A stretch of 64,000 nucleotides of DNA from Antedon bifida (Eukaryota; Echinodermata; Crinoidea; Comatulida; Antedonidae): the NCBI GenBank assembly GCA_963402885.1, contig OY727093.1:22133409-22197408 (forward strand). The letters run 5' to 3'. The translations under genes were made by a program, and so were the position numbers. This document shows, one piece after another, positions 31,904 to 42,889 of this stretch (the stretch's first letter is position 1; every line of letters starts with the position of its first letter). A model generated the notes under the pieces. That model was not told the DNA's origin, made no database searches, and saw nothing but the letters and a program-made list of their open reading frames with translations.

Positions 31904-32120
31904 GCCGATTTCAAAGGATACAGTGTCCCACTGGGTAGAGAAATTCATGTGTAATGCAGGTATAGATACAGTTCAATATAAGTCCCATAGTACCAGATCA
32001 GCCTCAGCTTCTCATCTTCTAAATAAAAATGTTGACCTAAACAACATCATGAAGTCAGCTGGATGGGCTAAGGAGGAAACTTTTCAGAAATATTATAATC
32101 GTATAGCACCTCCTACTTAG
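31860..32120 (+). pseudogene. DIRS tyrosine recombinase, C-terminal catalytic part
   Basis: SKDTVSHWVEKFMCNAGI is followed by YKSHSTRSASASHLL with the catalytic HxxR at about 31986-31997, DLNNIMKSAGWAKEETFQ and KYYNRIAPP with the nucleophilic Tyr at about 32090. Together with the Arg upstream the full R-H-R-Y set is present, though split by a frameshift near 31870. Confidence 0.85.
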
Positions 32121-32340
32121 GTAGGTGGCGCTGCACTGTGGCGACCCGCTTGGTAAAATTTGTGTCGTTAAATTCTGAATTTATATGTGCTGTTGTATTC
32201 TACTTTTTTTGTAGAATTTGTGTTCTTTTACATTCTATGTATAGTTGTTACATGAAATGTTGTACTTGTGGACATTAATAGTTTTATTTGTCACTTTTAT
32301 CAAACATTTTCCTCCTAGGCCTACGTACGTGTCTATGATG

Positions 32341-33777
32341 GTGCGCTCAATGCGAATCACCTACACGGCAGATGAACTTAAACGGTACTGTAAACCTGAC
32401 TACTCTAAGCCACTTGACCTTGTATCTAAATACTTGCCTAACAAAACGTAAACGTAAAAGGGGGAAAAAAGGTGGTATCCGTCAACGTTTAAGGAGAAGA
32501 GGAATTAAACACCCTCTACCAGTCATTACTTTTGGTAACGTTAGATCACTGCAGAACAAAATGGACGAACTGCGAGCTAATATACGATTTCTCCATGAAT
32601 ATAGAGAAGCTTCATTACTATGTTTTACGGAGACATGGCTCAAAGATGAAATCGCTGACTCAGCCATTGAGCTTGAAAATTTCACACTCCTGAGAAGTGA
32701 TAGAACCATAAATTCAGGTAAAACTACAGGTGGTGGAGTCTGTCTTTATATTAACCAACAATTTTGTAACAACTGGAAGGTTTGGTCAAAAGCCTGTACA
32801 CCCGACTATGAAGTACTTACTGTTGGCATCAGACCTTTCTACTTACTGCGCGAATTTCCGCAAATTTGTATTTTTATAGTATATATTCACCCAGGTGCAA
32901 ATTATACTATCGCGTGTGAACATATTGCTGAGCAGGTCAATAATATTGAATCACATTCCCCAGACGCTGTAAAAATCATTCTGGGAGATTTTAACCAATG
33001 TAACCTGAACACTGTTCTTCCTACGTTTAAACAATTTGTGCAGCAACCAACACGAGGAAATGCAATTCTGGATCTGTGTTATTCAAACATCCCCAAGGCT
33101 TATGATGCTAAAACATGTGCCCCATTGGGAAACTCTGACCACGACAACGTGATTCTAAGACCACTCTACAAGCCAATCTTAAAAAGACAGAAGTCTGTAG
33201 TCAAAGAAAGGCAGATCTGTAGCACAGAGGCAATTGATATGCTAAAGGGTTGTTTTGAATCTACAGACTGGGGTGTTTTCTCAGAATCCGAAAATTCTAT
33301 CGATGTTGAAGTAAATGCTGTTTGTTCATACATAAACTATTGTGCTGATACCATTATACCTAAAAGGAAGACAAAAATTTACCCTAATTGCAAGCCATGG
33401 TTTTTACATGAAACGAAATGTCTCATAGTTAAAAAGAAAAAAGAATATGCAGCCGGTAAGAAAGATGAAGCGAAGCGAATTCAGAAGGAGATTGATGCTA
33501 GTATCTTAAAAGTAAAACAAAAATATAAAGCTAAAATGGAAAAACATTTCAAGGATAAAAACATGCGTTCGGCCTGGAAGGCAATGCATATGCTCACTGA
33601 CTACAAAGAAAAACCGAAAAAATACGTAGGTGACTGTGACAAGAAGTTTGTGGACTCCTTAAACAAATTTTTCTGCAGATTTGATGATGGTCAATATGAA
33701 ACAGACATGTTGGCTACCAGTGAGAAACCTAACAATCTTAAAGATAATGAATATAATAATAATAATAATAATAATAA
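32341..33777 (+). CDS. LINE ORF: basic leader, AP endonuclease and linker
   Basis: A first frame (32341-32451) reads RSMRITYTADELKRYC; the main frame (from 32372) has KRKRKRGKKGGIRQRLRRRG, then FGNVRSLQNKMDELR (endonuclease Asn), CFTETWLKDE (Glu), GGGVCLYINQQF, IILGDFNQCN (Asp-Asn), ILDLCYSN and the final NSDHDNVILRP (Ser-Asp-His). A coiled, Lys-rich linker and KAMHMLTDYKEKPKKY follow to an Asn run. All AP-endonuclease catalytic motifs are present. The leader and main frame are probably separated by one frameshift near 32430. Confidence 0.85.
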
Positions 33778-35169
33778 TCTATATATAAATTATGGTTAAT
33801 TCTGACATAGGCGAGCACAATGCAAAAACTTCGGTACAAATCTCCGCCTTGGATACCTACCTTATCTATCTCAGATGTACCGCGAAACGTAGATTTGATA
33901 ACATTAATGTGCAGTTCGACGCTATTTTTCCATATTTCTATCTTAGCAAGATATTATAAAGAGTTTTTTAACAACATTTATGATTTCAACAGTAGATTTT
34001 CTACTCAATTTCAATTCTTGGCAGTCAAGTTATTTCCGGGTTTATGATAAGTTCACCTTGCAGCAACTTGGTTTCAACTATTTTCTCTCTTTTATACACA
34101 AGGGAGCAGTTAAAATAATAGATTTGACCCTAAAGGTGACTGGAAACAGGCACTTTCCATCAATCAATACAGTGTCCCTTTGGAAGACGGAAGAAAAAAA
34201 CAGATACTATAGTAGGACTGGAGCTTAAGTTGGCCATTAGTCATAGCCATTTTAGTTTTTTGTTTATTTTAGGAACGGACCGCGCGTGTGAAAGGTACAG
34301 TAGTTAAAAAATAAAAATTATACTGCAAATTAATAAAGATCAAATTAAATATACGCCATAAAGAATTGGAATATAATGTGGGGAATAGTATTATAAAATT
34401 ACATAGGGAGATTTGATGATAAGACATTAATCGAGTGAAATCCCGATAGCTGAGTTTTATTAAGTAAGCTGGCAGGAATAACTGTAGGCTATCTGTGTCC
34501 TGTTAGGACCGAGATGTCTGCCCATCTTGCAAGCCGTAATGCCTTCTTTCTTGGGCCGAAATGGCCCACTCTGTCACGGCAGTTAGTTTCAAAAGATGTT
34601 TAAATTAAATAATGTATTAATACTTGATATTTATTTGAATAAACGCCTCTCCAATAAAACATCACTTTGAATAATAATCACCACCCCCCCTCCCCCCCAA
34701 CCCAACTATCTAATAAACGTCCATCCCATCCACATTTATAATAACACAATTATACTATTTGTAGTAGAATTCATCGCACTGTTATCTACAATTTACCAAG
34801 CATTTGTTATTCTTTTTTACCACTTTTCATATCTATTAGATAGAGGATTTCATTTGATTATAAATGTTACCATATTATTAAAACTAAAAAATTTAACATA
34901 TATCCCTCGAATAAGCCCCTCCCTCGAGTCAAATGAACTCCGCCTCCCCACCTCCGCCCTATAAGGGCCCTACCAAATAATAACGACTATACTTTAAAAT
35001 GTTATTAATCATCTAAGACACTGTGAAACAGAATAGTTTAGTTTTACGAATGTCAAGCATTTTCAATAATGGTAACCGACAGAAAACGTAAAAGAAGAAC
35101 ATTATCATTCCGAGAACCATCGTCTACACTTCCTAGAGGGGGAGCGAGCGAAGCGAGGTCACCCTCTAG
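33778..35169 (+). mobile_element. Helitron-like insert in an AAT run of the LINE
   Basis: It begins TCTATATATA and ends CTAG, inserted between A (left) and T (right) inside AATAATAAT, matching the Helitron rule of 5'-TC...CTRR-3' with A/T flanks and no target duplication. The end holds GAGCGAGCGAAGCGAGG and a terminal CTAGAGGG/CCCTCTAG inverted pair. No Rep/helicase frame is seen, so it would be non-autonomous. LINE coding resumes directly after it. Confidence 0.55.
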
Positions 35170-36604
35170 TAATAATAATAATAATAACAATATTGGTAAT
35201 GATGATAATAATAATGTTGTTGTTAATGAAGACAAGGTTTTAAGAGAATTTGCACGTGTAAAAGTCAATAAGGCAACTGGACCAGATGGAATTTCAAACA
35301 AAATTTTAAAAGTGTGCAATATCCAACTATGTCCAATTTTTACTTATATTTTTAATATTATTTTTAGAAATGGTACTGTTCCACGCATATGGAAAACTTC
35401 TATTCCATTGCCTAAAGTTAATAAACCTAGTGTACCAAAAGATTTTAGACCAATTGCAATTACTTCAAATATAATGAAATGCTTAGAAAGGTTGATTGTA
35501 TCTAGACTTAAGGAAAATATTGGTAATGCAGATAAGAATCAATTTGCATATAAGAAAAATAGAGGGATTGACGATGCTGTAAATTCTTATCTCCATGATA
35601 CATATCATCACCTTGATTCAAAAAGAAATTATGTACGGTCTATATTTTTCGATTTCTCCAGTGCTTTTAATACTATTTTACCACATGTTTTAATTGATAG
35701 ATTATTAAGTTTTAATGTCTCACCTCAGCTCGCCAAAGTTATATATAGTTTTTGATTAATAGACCACAGATGGTTAAGTGCAATGGTATTCTATCCAACA
35801 AAGAATCTATCAGTGTTGGAGCTCCTCAAGGATGTGTTATTTCCCCAATTTTGTTTTCTTTTTATTCAAGTAGTTTTAATATTTTAAGTAAAGATTGCAA
35901 TATTGTAAAATACTCTGACGATACTGTAATTAGTGGTTTTCTTTGCGATAGTAAGCAATAATGTAAATGAATTTGTTAATGAAGTTGGAAGATTTGTTAA
36001 TTGGTGAGGATATGAACTTAATACTTAATATTACTAAAACCAAAGAGATGATAATAGATTTTCGTAAAACCGCAGTTGAACATAATGTAATAACTATTAA
36101 AGAAACCGAGGTTGAAAGAGTAACCCAATACAAATACTTAGGTACTATAATTGACAACAAATTAAAATGGGAGTCAAACTCTCTCATGATTTCCAAGAAG
36201 GCATCTCAAAGGCTTTACTTTTTCAGAAAACTCAAGCAAATTAGAGTTGATAACACTATTTTAATTCTATTTTATCAAAGTATTATTCAAAGTATTTTAT
36301 CTTTTAGCATTGGATGTTTTTATGGTAACTTTACTGAAAATGATAAGAAAAATATTGAGAGACCACGAAAATTGCACAACGTATTATTAAAGCTGATCTA
36401 ACGCCTTGTTCATTTATCTATGAAAAGAGTATTAAAAAAAAAGTAAACAATATTATGAAAGACCCCACTCATCCGTTACATTACTGTTATAACTTAAATA
36501 GATCAGGTATTAGGCTACGACCTCCAAGAGCAAATCTTTGTGGAACTAGAAAATCCTTCGTTGTAAATAGCATTCATATTTTAAATTCTAATGTAAGACG
36601 ATAA
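35170..36604 (+). pseudogene. LINE reverse transcriptase and C-terminus (frameshifted)
   Basis: After an Asn-rich stretch come EFARVKVNKATGPDGISNKI, PKDFRPIAITSNIMKCLERL, FFDFSSAFNTILPHVLIDRL, then (frame change near 35750) VGAPQGCVISPILFSFYSSS and the catalytic KYSDDTVISGF at about 35909-35940, then VTQYKYLGTIIDNKLKW, ILFYQSIIQSILSF and a tail to 36604. Ser replaces the usual Ala before the Asp pair. The RT palm is largely present but in at least four frames. Confidence 0.85.
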
Positions 36605-36815
36605 TGCAATTTTTAAATAGTTTTACATTTTTAACAGTTTTTTTTTTATTTTTTTTTTATTTTTAACTCTTTATCTTGTATTTTAATCTGTTATATACTG
36701 CACGTTTTAAATTGTTGCAACATTTTTTATGTTTGTTTTTTATTGTTGTTTTAATCTACCAAGCAAAGTGAATTTCCATTTTTATGGACAAATAAAATTT
36801 CTTGAATCTTGACTC

Positions 36816-37151
36816 TTAATTATATGTTATTATAAGTACTGCAGTTCTTGAGTCATGCTCAAGCGAGAAATGAAGTGTTATTGAAACCATGTTTGCATTT
36901 GTTTAAAGTTAATGTTTCTTATAGTGACTATCCAAGGGTAGGTTATACAGTGTTATTACCTGTAAGCAGTGTATAATACAGGAAATACAGTATTTCAGTT
37001 AATTGTTTACAGACTAAAGTATCGAACTACATTGTTTTGTGGTAATAAAGTGTTTTTCTATTGAAAGAATGTAAACGACTTGAATGACTGTTAATTTGTT
37101 TATTAATCTATTTTTTCCACCATTTTGCGAATACTGGCTCACTGTGCCATA
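36816..37151. other. AT-rich spacer, no gene seen
   Basis: It lies between the LINE 3' end and the inverted repeat at 37152. It may be part of the original DIRS 3' region, but contains no recognisable frame. Confidence 0.4.
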
Positions 37152-37199
37152 AAGTCTCGTATTACTCCGTAGCGACATAGGCTGATGACGAAATAGAAT
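37152..37199 (-). repeat. Right arm of DIRS inverted repeat
   Basis: TACTCCGTAGCGACATAGGC and TGATGACGAAATAGAATT are the inverted counterpart of 29543-29583. The placement right of the YR gene and the LINE fits a DIRS right terminus. Confidence 0.6.
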
Positions 37200-37203
37200 T
37201 GAA

Positions 37204-37465
37204 AATTAAACGAGACTTACCTGTAAGTTGAAGTTTAATTGTAATTCTATGAGTCATCAGTTGGGAGTGGAGGAGTTGTACGCCCTCCCTAACGTAGGTT
37301 TGGCCCAGACTCCTCCACTCTCCTCACCGAGCCTGTATTCTGCTCTAAAGACTGGCATACGCATGCGCGGTACTGTCTCTCGTACAACTCCTCCACTCCC
37401 GGCTGATGACTCATAGAATTACAATTAAACTTCAAGTTACAGGTAAGTCTCGTTTAATTTTCTAG
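37204..37465. repeat. Long palindrome with about 75-bp arms
   Basis: The left arm (about 37204-37282: ATTAAACGAGACTTACCTGT, TTGAAGTTTAATTGTAATTC, TATGAGTCATCAG, GGGAGTGGAGGAGTTGTACG) is repeated inverted at about 37385-37465 with very few changes. The centre of about 100 bp carries GCCCAGACTCCTCCACTCTCC and ACGCATGCGCGGTACTGTCT. The arm end ACAGGTAAGT resembles a splice donor when read outward on the plus strand. Confidence 0.85.
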
Positions 37466-37800
37466 GCGTTCTAATTTATGGAGAGATGGTGTTCTATTTT
37501 ACAAGAAATCATTTAGCTCAGAAGAGCATGCTGGTCAACAGACTATGTGTAGAATGGAGTTGATGGTGGTGCATTACTGTAAATTTTTTTGATCAATTTT
37601 TTTTGCAATCATTGTCAGAATTATTTGAAAAAACTGATATAGGTTATATCCCAAAGCTTTCTGGTGCAAATCCAGTATGATGTGTGCAGTTGCACACAAC
37701 ATAATTCAAAGAGGACCACTGTTTTAGTTCCTTCCAATGTGGTGCTCACCTGTCACCTGTCGGTGTCCTCTGCTCGAAGCAGATTGGCTGTCATGAAATT

Positions 37801-38765
37801 TCATTCTTTCCTCAGCTGCGCCTTTTTCACACACTTCTCGTAACTCATTTTTGTCCATTCCTTTATGTTGGTTGTCCATGTAAAACGTGGTCTACCTCTG
37901 CCTCTTTTCCCGTCTATTTTACCATCTAGTATTTCCCTTTGAAGACTTTCCTTCCTTATGAGGTGACCAAAAAATTCTAGCTTTCTTTTCTTGATGGTAT
38001 AAACTAGACATCTATTAGCTCCCACTCTTCTCAACACCTCTGCATTACTAATTCTATCTTTCCATGTGATCTTCATTATGCGCCTGTATACCCACATTTC
38101 AAATGCTTGAATCCGGTGGACCATACGTAGCATTGTGCTAACTTTCTTCTTGTGCTTACTTTTATGTTTCTGGTAGTAAGCACATCTTTTAAACCTTCAA
38201 AAGCCGTGCAAGCAATTTCAACTGCGCACTTCCTTCTCACATTTACCATCTTCTGTGATGATGTGTCCCAAGTAAACCATGCTTGACACTTGATTTAACT
38301 GCTTGCCATCAAGTTGTATATGGACATCAGGTGTTAATTCTCTTTTATGGATAATCATCACTTTGGTTTTAGTGATATTCATCTTCATTCCGTATAACAG
38401 ACCTTCTTCATTTATCACAGTGATTAAGCTTTGGAGGTTGCTTTCGCTGCTGGATAACAATACTGTATCATCAGCGTACTTCAGATTGTTGATGTTAATT
38501 CCTCCAATCACAACACCTTCTATATCTTCTGCAGTTTTGAAAATATGCTCCACGTACAAGTTGAAAAGATTGGGTGATAAAACACAACCTTGTCTTACTC
38601 CTCTTTTGATGTTGAAGTCGCTGGATAACCCATGTTCTGTTCTAACATTGCCTATTTGGTTCCAATATAATAATGCAATGAACTTCAAGTCTCTGCTACA
38701 CACTCCGATATCATGTAGTAATGATATTAACTTCTCGTGTGTGCTCGCTGATTTATTTAATTAAT
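37801..38765 (-). pseudogene. RTE-like LINE reverse transcriptase C-terminal part
   Basis: Upstream segment (38703-38218): FNIKRGVRQGCVLSPNLFNL, NLKYADDTVLLSSSESNLQS with the catalytic YADD at about 38490-38475, and MVYLGHIITEDGKCEKEV. Downstream segment (38133-37801): HRIQAFEMWVYRRIMKITWK, FGHLIRKESLQREI and GKRGRGRPRFTWTTNIKEWT, the signature tail of RTE/BovB-related elements. Part of the thumb between them is lost. It is cut at 38765 by another LINE tail. Confidence 0.85.
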
Positions 38766-39070
38766 TTATTTATTTTAACCATATTTAATGAGGGTGATCC
38801 ATCCAGCAGTTGCTGATCATTTGGGACCCTCAGAACAGATACAATACACAAAATACAACAAAAACAGAAAAGTTAAAGAAAAACAAAAACCAAAAAATAA
38901 AATAAATTACATGAGAATAAAAATCTGAATAAGAAAATTTGGAATATAGAAAATAACTGATATGTTAAATTAAGCAAAAATATATAATATACATAGAGAT
39001 CTAATATTTTACAATTTAAAATCTGAATTTTTTCTGGGAAAGTCTGAAGAAGAAATCGCTTCTTTGTTAT
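38766..39070 (-). repeat. Minus-strand LINE 3' UTR tail
   Basis: Read on the minus strand it gives TCTGAGGGTCCCAAATGATC, AGCAACTGCTGGATGG and ATCACCCTCA, then AATATGGTTAAAATAAATAA and an A/T tail ending at 38766, the pattern of a LINE 3' terminus inserted into the RTE copy. The rest (38860-39070) is A-rich on the plus strand and non-coding. Confidence 0.5.
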
Positions 39071-39098
39071 CTGGTTATCATCCAACCAAATTATTTCA

Positions 39099-39732
39099 TT
39101 GAATGCAGGAACAGGAAACTTACTATCATTTCTAAATGGTTTAGATGGTTGTAAAACTACAGAAGATATTGGCAGGCTTATTGATGAGTCTGCAGAAGGG
39201 CCTGCCTATGAACAGTTGATTAACTCATCCCAATGGCCGATAAATACAAAGATCGAAATTAACAATTTAGAAGTTCTCAAGAAAATGAGAAGAAGTTGTG
39301 GCCAAAAGAGAAAAACAACTGCAGGCTCTCAGAGATGGACTTGCATTTGTTGGCCTTTTGCCAAGATGTCCTGAAGAAATATAAGGAATATTGCTTTTTG
39401 AAGATATTAAGCTGACAAGAGACTTGATTGAAATTATTCAATGGGATTCTATAGGTGACATTCAGGAGAAAGAATGGCTAATGGACTATGTTAGTGAACT
39501 TTCGTGCCAGGAATTAACACAACTGCTCAAATTTTGTACAAGTTTCTCAAATTATGATACTTTGAATAAGCTGTATGTACAACAACTTTGTTCTTGCCTA
39601 CTGGATACTCCTCGAAAGAAGAATTCCAAAAAAGTATGCACATTGCATTCCAAAATTCTGAAGGTTTTGGATTGGCATGAGTTATCCTATACTATGTATG
39701 TCACACTATATAATAAAGTTGTTGCAATTTAA
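39099..39732 (+). pseudogene. Unrecognised protein fragment, possibly HECT-like
   Basis: Two frames (39099-39374 and about 39391-39732) join through a short middle piece: GTGNLLSFLNGLDGCKTTED, then FEDIKLTRDLIEIIQWDSIG, EKEWLMDYVSELSCQELTQL and LKFCTSFSNYDTLNKLY. The W-then-QELTQLLKF pattern recalls the end of HECT ubiquitin-ligase domains in invertebrate families, but the catalytic Cys segment is not recognisable. It ends in a run of unrelated residues. I treat it as a decayed gene piece with unproven function. Confidence 0.35.
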
Positions 39733-41031
39733 AATAACCATTGTGACACTTTGTACTGGGCTGTCACACTTAAACATATTTTTGTAACACTTTGTAATAA
39801 CATATGTTATGTTTCAATAATTTGCAATTATTTTATTCAATATAAAACGTTCATACAAAATATTGCACTTTGTAGCTAAAAGCCAAATTGCATGCAATTA
39901 ACAATGCATAAAAAAGTATCCAATTCAATAACAAAAAAATATATATAAAACAACAAGAACAATCAATATTCAGTTTCTTATGCAGAAACAGTACAAGTCA
40001 ATGGACATTTACTACAAAGTGCGACAGGCTTTATTACAGAGTGTAATGATTATTTCAAAGTGTGATGTAACATACATATTTGGCGAGGCATGTCATTTGT
40101 ACTGTCACAATCACTTGGTTGGTAACAAAGATAGCGCAGCTACGATGTGTAAGATAGGTAAATGTTGCCAATTCCTACTACTGTATGCCATTTGGGCAGA
40201 TATAATGCTTGGTTAGACACAAAACATAGACACGTTTGTCATGATCAACTTACTTGCGGTGCACTTATGTCAGAGTGAAAACCAAACTTTAGTAATAACA
40301 CATATTATTTATTCTACTGGTGATAATTATTGTCTAAAATTATTTTGTGAACAATTATTCATAATTATTACTTTTTCAATTACTTTCTAATTTTGTAAAT
40401 TTTCCAATTAACTGGGTCTGAATGGTAACCAAGTTCCTTATCCTGGCTGCTATGCTGTGCTATATAATTTTTGGTGGTAATACTGTAGATAGTGCTATAA
40501 GTGCTACTGTGGTCTCAAAACAATTTTTTTTTTTAATTTTTCATAGTAACTAACTAATTAAGCACCTAGTGTAGTCATAATGTGTTTTACCGGAAAAATC
40601 TGCTATAACCACATGGTTGATTTGTTTGCCGATGTTCAAGTTTAAAATTAAAGGTGGGATATATTTCCGAAATAATTTAGTGTGGTGGTAAAATCATGTT
40701 TTTATTTAAGTAAATGGAAGTACAAAAGATCAATATTCAATTATTATGAAAGTATATATAATTGCAAAATTTCCCCTTTCACATTGCCTGGCAAACATCC
40801 AGAATTTGCATACACTAGGGTGCACACCATAACAAAAAACACAAGTTACAATTCGGTGTGTGTAAACTGTAAAGTTTTGCTGGGCTATGTGGAAGAGGTA
40901 CTAATTATATTTAATATGATGTTTTTTTATAAAGTCTTATATCTATAAAGCCTTTATCCACCCGCATGAGGGCGAGTACTAATGCTCGGTTCAAAGCATT
41001 GTAAAATTCTTTAGTATTTTAATTTTTTATT
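39733..41031. other. Non-coding stretch, no gene recognised
   Basis: Several CACTTTGTA and TACAAAGTG motifs in both orientations occur at 39745-40075, suggesting a decayed inverted repeat. ORFs at 39980-40216 and 40682-40948 have no recognisable domain. Confidence 0.5.
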
Positions 41032-41035
41032 TTAA

Positions 41036-41557
41036 AGATGTATTGTCCCTTTGTCAAATTCCAAAAAAATAAAAAATAAAAGATTTCGAAAAAAAGTGGG
41101 TCATTTTGAAGTATCATAATAGTTATTAACTTTCACCAAAAATTAGTCGAAAAAAAAATCATTTAACTGAAATACAGACGTTTTTTGGTTCAAAAAATAA
41201 CTTTGACTTCCAGTCAAAGTTTTCGATCAAAACATATCTCATAATGCAACGTGCTTATTTGGCTACTCTGTATGCATACTCATAAAACTTCCTCGACCGT
41301 GAAGAGTTGTAAACAATCCTAATTAGCATCATGCATAATGTATACTCATGGTTTGAAATCTTTGTTTACTTTCGCTCGCGACGATTTTCCAGACGAAATG
41401 TAATCAAATTAATTTAGCTTTTAATTACGTAAAATTGTTGTTTTTGACTCGAAACTTCGACTTAAAGTGAATAACTTTAATATTACTTTGATATGGCCAA
41501 TTTAAATTTAGAATATTTTGACCTTCATTTTTTTGTGTTTCAAGGGACAATACATCT
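41036..41557. mobile_element. MITE flanked by TTAA
   Basis: AGATGTATTGTCCC at 41036-41049 and its inverse GGGACAATACATCT at 41544-41557 form terminal inverted repeats, each flanked by TTAA. TTAA duplication is the hallmark of piggyBac and Kolobok-type elements. There is no transposase frame in the 522 bp. Confidence 0.8.
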
Positions 41558-41581
41558 TTAATATAAATTTTTGTTTAATTG

Positions 41582-41780
41582 TCTCATGTGGTAACCGTTA
41601 ATATAATTTTGTTGTGGTACAGTATTGTGGTTAATACTGTCTTATTAAATTTGCTCATGTGGTTATAAATTAATATTAAAGTTATGGTACAGTATTGTAG
41701 AGATACTGTGTAGTTTTGCCTCATGTGGTTATAAATTAATATTAGTTATGATACAGTATTGTAGAGATATTTTGTAGCAA
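41582..41780. repeat. Three-unit tandem repeat of about 66-71 bp
   Basis: Units start CTCATGTGGT at about 41583, 41654 and 41720. Each continues with a TAATAT segment and GTACAGTATTGT or ATACAGTATTGT. It lies just outside the TTAA MITE. Confidence 0.75.
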
Positions 41781-41789
41781 TCAAATTAA

Positions 41790-42171
41790 CCATGTCAAAG
41801 CTAAATAAAAAGAGAAATCTAGCTGATCTGAACAAGAAACGAATCCTTTAATTACCTCATCAGTCATGAAAAAGAAGCGGGTGCGACAACATATGAAATA
41901 CCTTGGGTTTGGATACAAATCATTAAAAAAAGCATTCACAATGCAATCTCTGAATACAATGGCTCTCAGGAAGAAGATGAGCGACTCGCTAGATAGTGAA
42001 ACAGTGAAGCAGGTTGAAAACTTTTTCAATCGTGGAGACATATCTAGAAGCCTACCGGATGCTAGGAGCGCAAAAACAATTGGAAACTTGGTTGTTGGAA
42101 GAAACGTGATGGAATGCACATTACATAGTGCTTACACACAGTTCAATACAGATAATCCGGGCACAGGATGA
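41790..42171 (+). CDS. Small basic protein of unknown function (possibly transposon-related)
   Basis: The frame from 41866 to 42171 starts at ATG and reads MKKKRVRQHMKYLGFGYK, SLDSETVKQVENFFNRGD and ISRSLPDARSAKTIGNLVVG. A related basic frame (KLNKKRNLADLNKKRIL) precedes it from about 41795 with a stop between. The pattern of a helical basic segment followed by FFNRGDxSRSLPDARS recalls repeated uncharacterised invertebrate proteins, but I cannot name the family. There is no clear catalytic motif. Confidence 0.4.
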
Positions 42172-42889
42172 GGCACAGGGAACTCATTGGTCGAATGTTC
42201 AGTGTACAATACATCCCATCGTAGCAAGCTACAGATGCTAAGAGCCAGAATGTGACAGCATCATTACAGATTCGATTATGTTCATCAGTGATGACATCAA
42301 GCATTGTTATCACAGGGTTCAACATTTCACCTCTTTGGCTGTGAAACATTTAACAGAAACTGGAGTGATAATTAAAAAGCTTATTCACTTTTCAGATGGT
42401 GCATAAAAGTATATAAAAATATTAACTAATTTTAAAAATGTGATTGATGAAGAAAGTAACCTACATTTTATTTAATAAACCAACAAAAAAATTTCCTTCC
42501 TTGACCATAACAGTGGCGGATCTAGGATCCGACGAGGGGGGGTGGCCACGAAAGTGGCGAACGAGGTGGGGGAGGGGGTGTCCCCCTCCCAAGCCTCAGA
42601 AAATTTTTGAAAAAATAGATGCTTACACACTGTTTAATAGGCTAGAGCAACTGTTTCCATCACATTTAATAACAAATTTTACGTAATGTAAATTTAAATA
42701 AATCCTTCCTAAATACTGTACGGATCTTTTTCGACGAACTAGTAATAAACTTTGATCGAAAAACACTTTAAACGAAATGAACATTTGGTAATGCTGTACT
42801 CCGAAAATGCCTCGATAGTGCATGTTGTGTTGTGTTTTGGTGGTCTGTTAACCTCAGATATATACCCTACAGCCGGATGAATAACTCAA

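Larger units (their letters stand above)
29355..32120 (+). mobile_element. DIRS-type tyrosine-recombinase retrotransposon (decayed)
   Basis: A gag-like piece, DIRS-type RT (YIDDL), RNase H and a tyrosine recombinase with R, HxxR and Y residues follow in order. There is no integrase or protease, as expected for DIRS. Inverted repeats at 29543-29600 and 37152-37199 suggest the element originally reached about 37.2 kb, with the LINE at 32150-36815 inserted later. Many frame breaks make it inactive. Confidence 0.85.
32150..36815 (+). mobile_element. L2/CR1-group LINE with endonuclease and RT, nested in DIRS
   Basis: A short upstream frame, an APE-type endonuclease, a linker with an Asn-rich AAT run, RT and a C-terminal tail follow each other, ending in a 3' end with ATAAAATTTCTTGAATCTTGA at about 36795-36815, typical of this LINE group. 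An insert of 1392 bp (33778-35169) splits the linker. The 5' limit near 32150 is approximate. Confidence 0.85.

Noticed and set aside
35053-35319. Leu-rich minus-strand ORF
   Set aside because: It is the antisense of AAT-repeat and RT coding sequence.
37174-37187. Hammerhead-like CTGATGACGAAA in the DIRS arm
   Set aside because: Only one base lies between the two boxes, so no stem II can form.
41866-42171. Naming the 101-residue ORF as a known transposase
   Set aside because: The resemblance is only to uncharacterised repeated proteins; no catalytic residues could be assigned.
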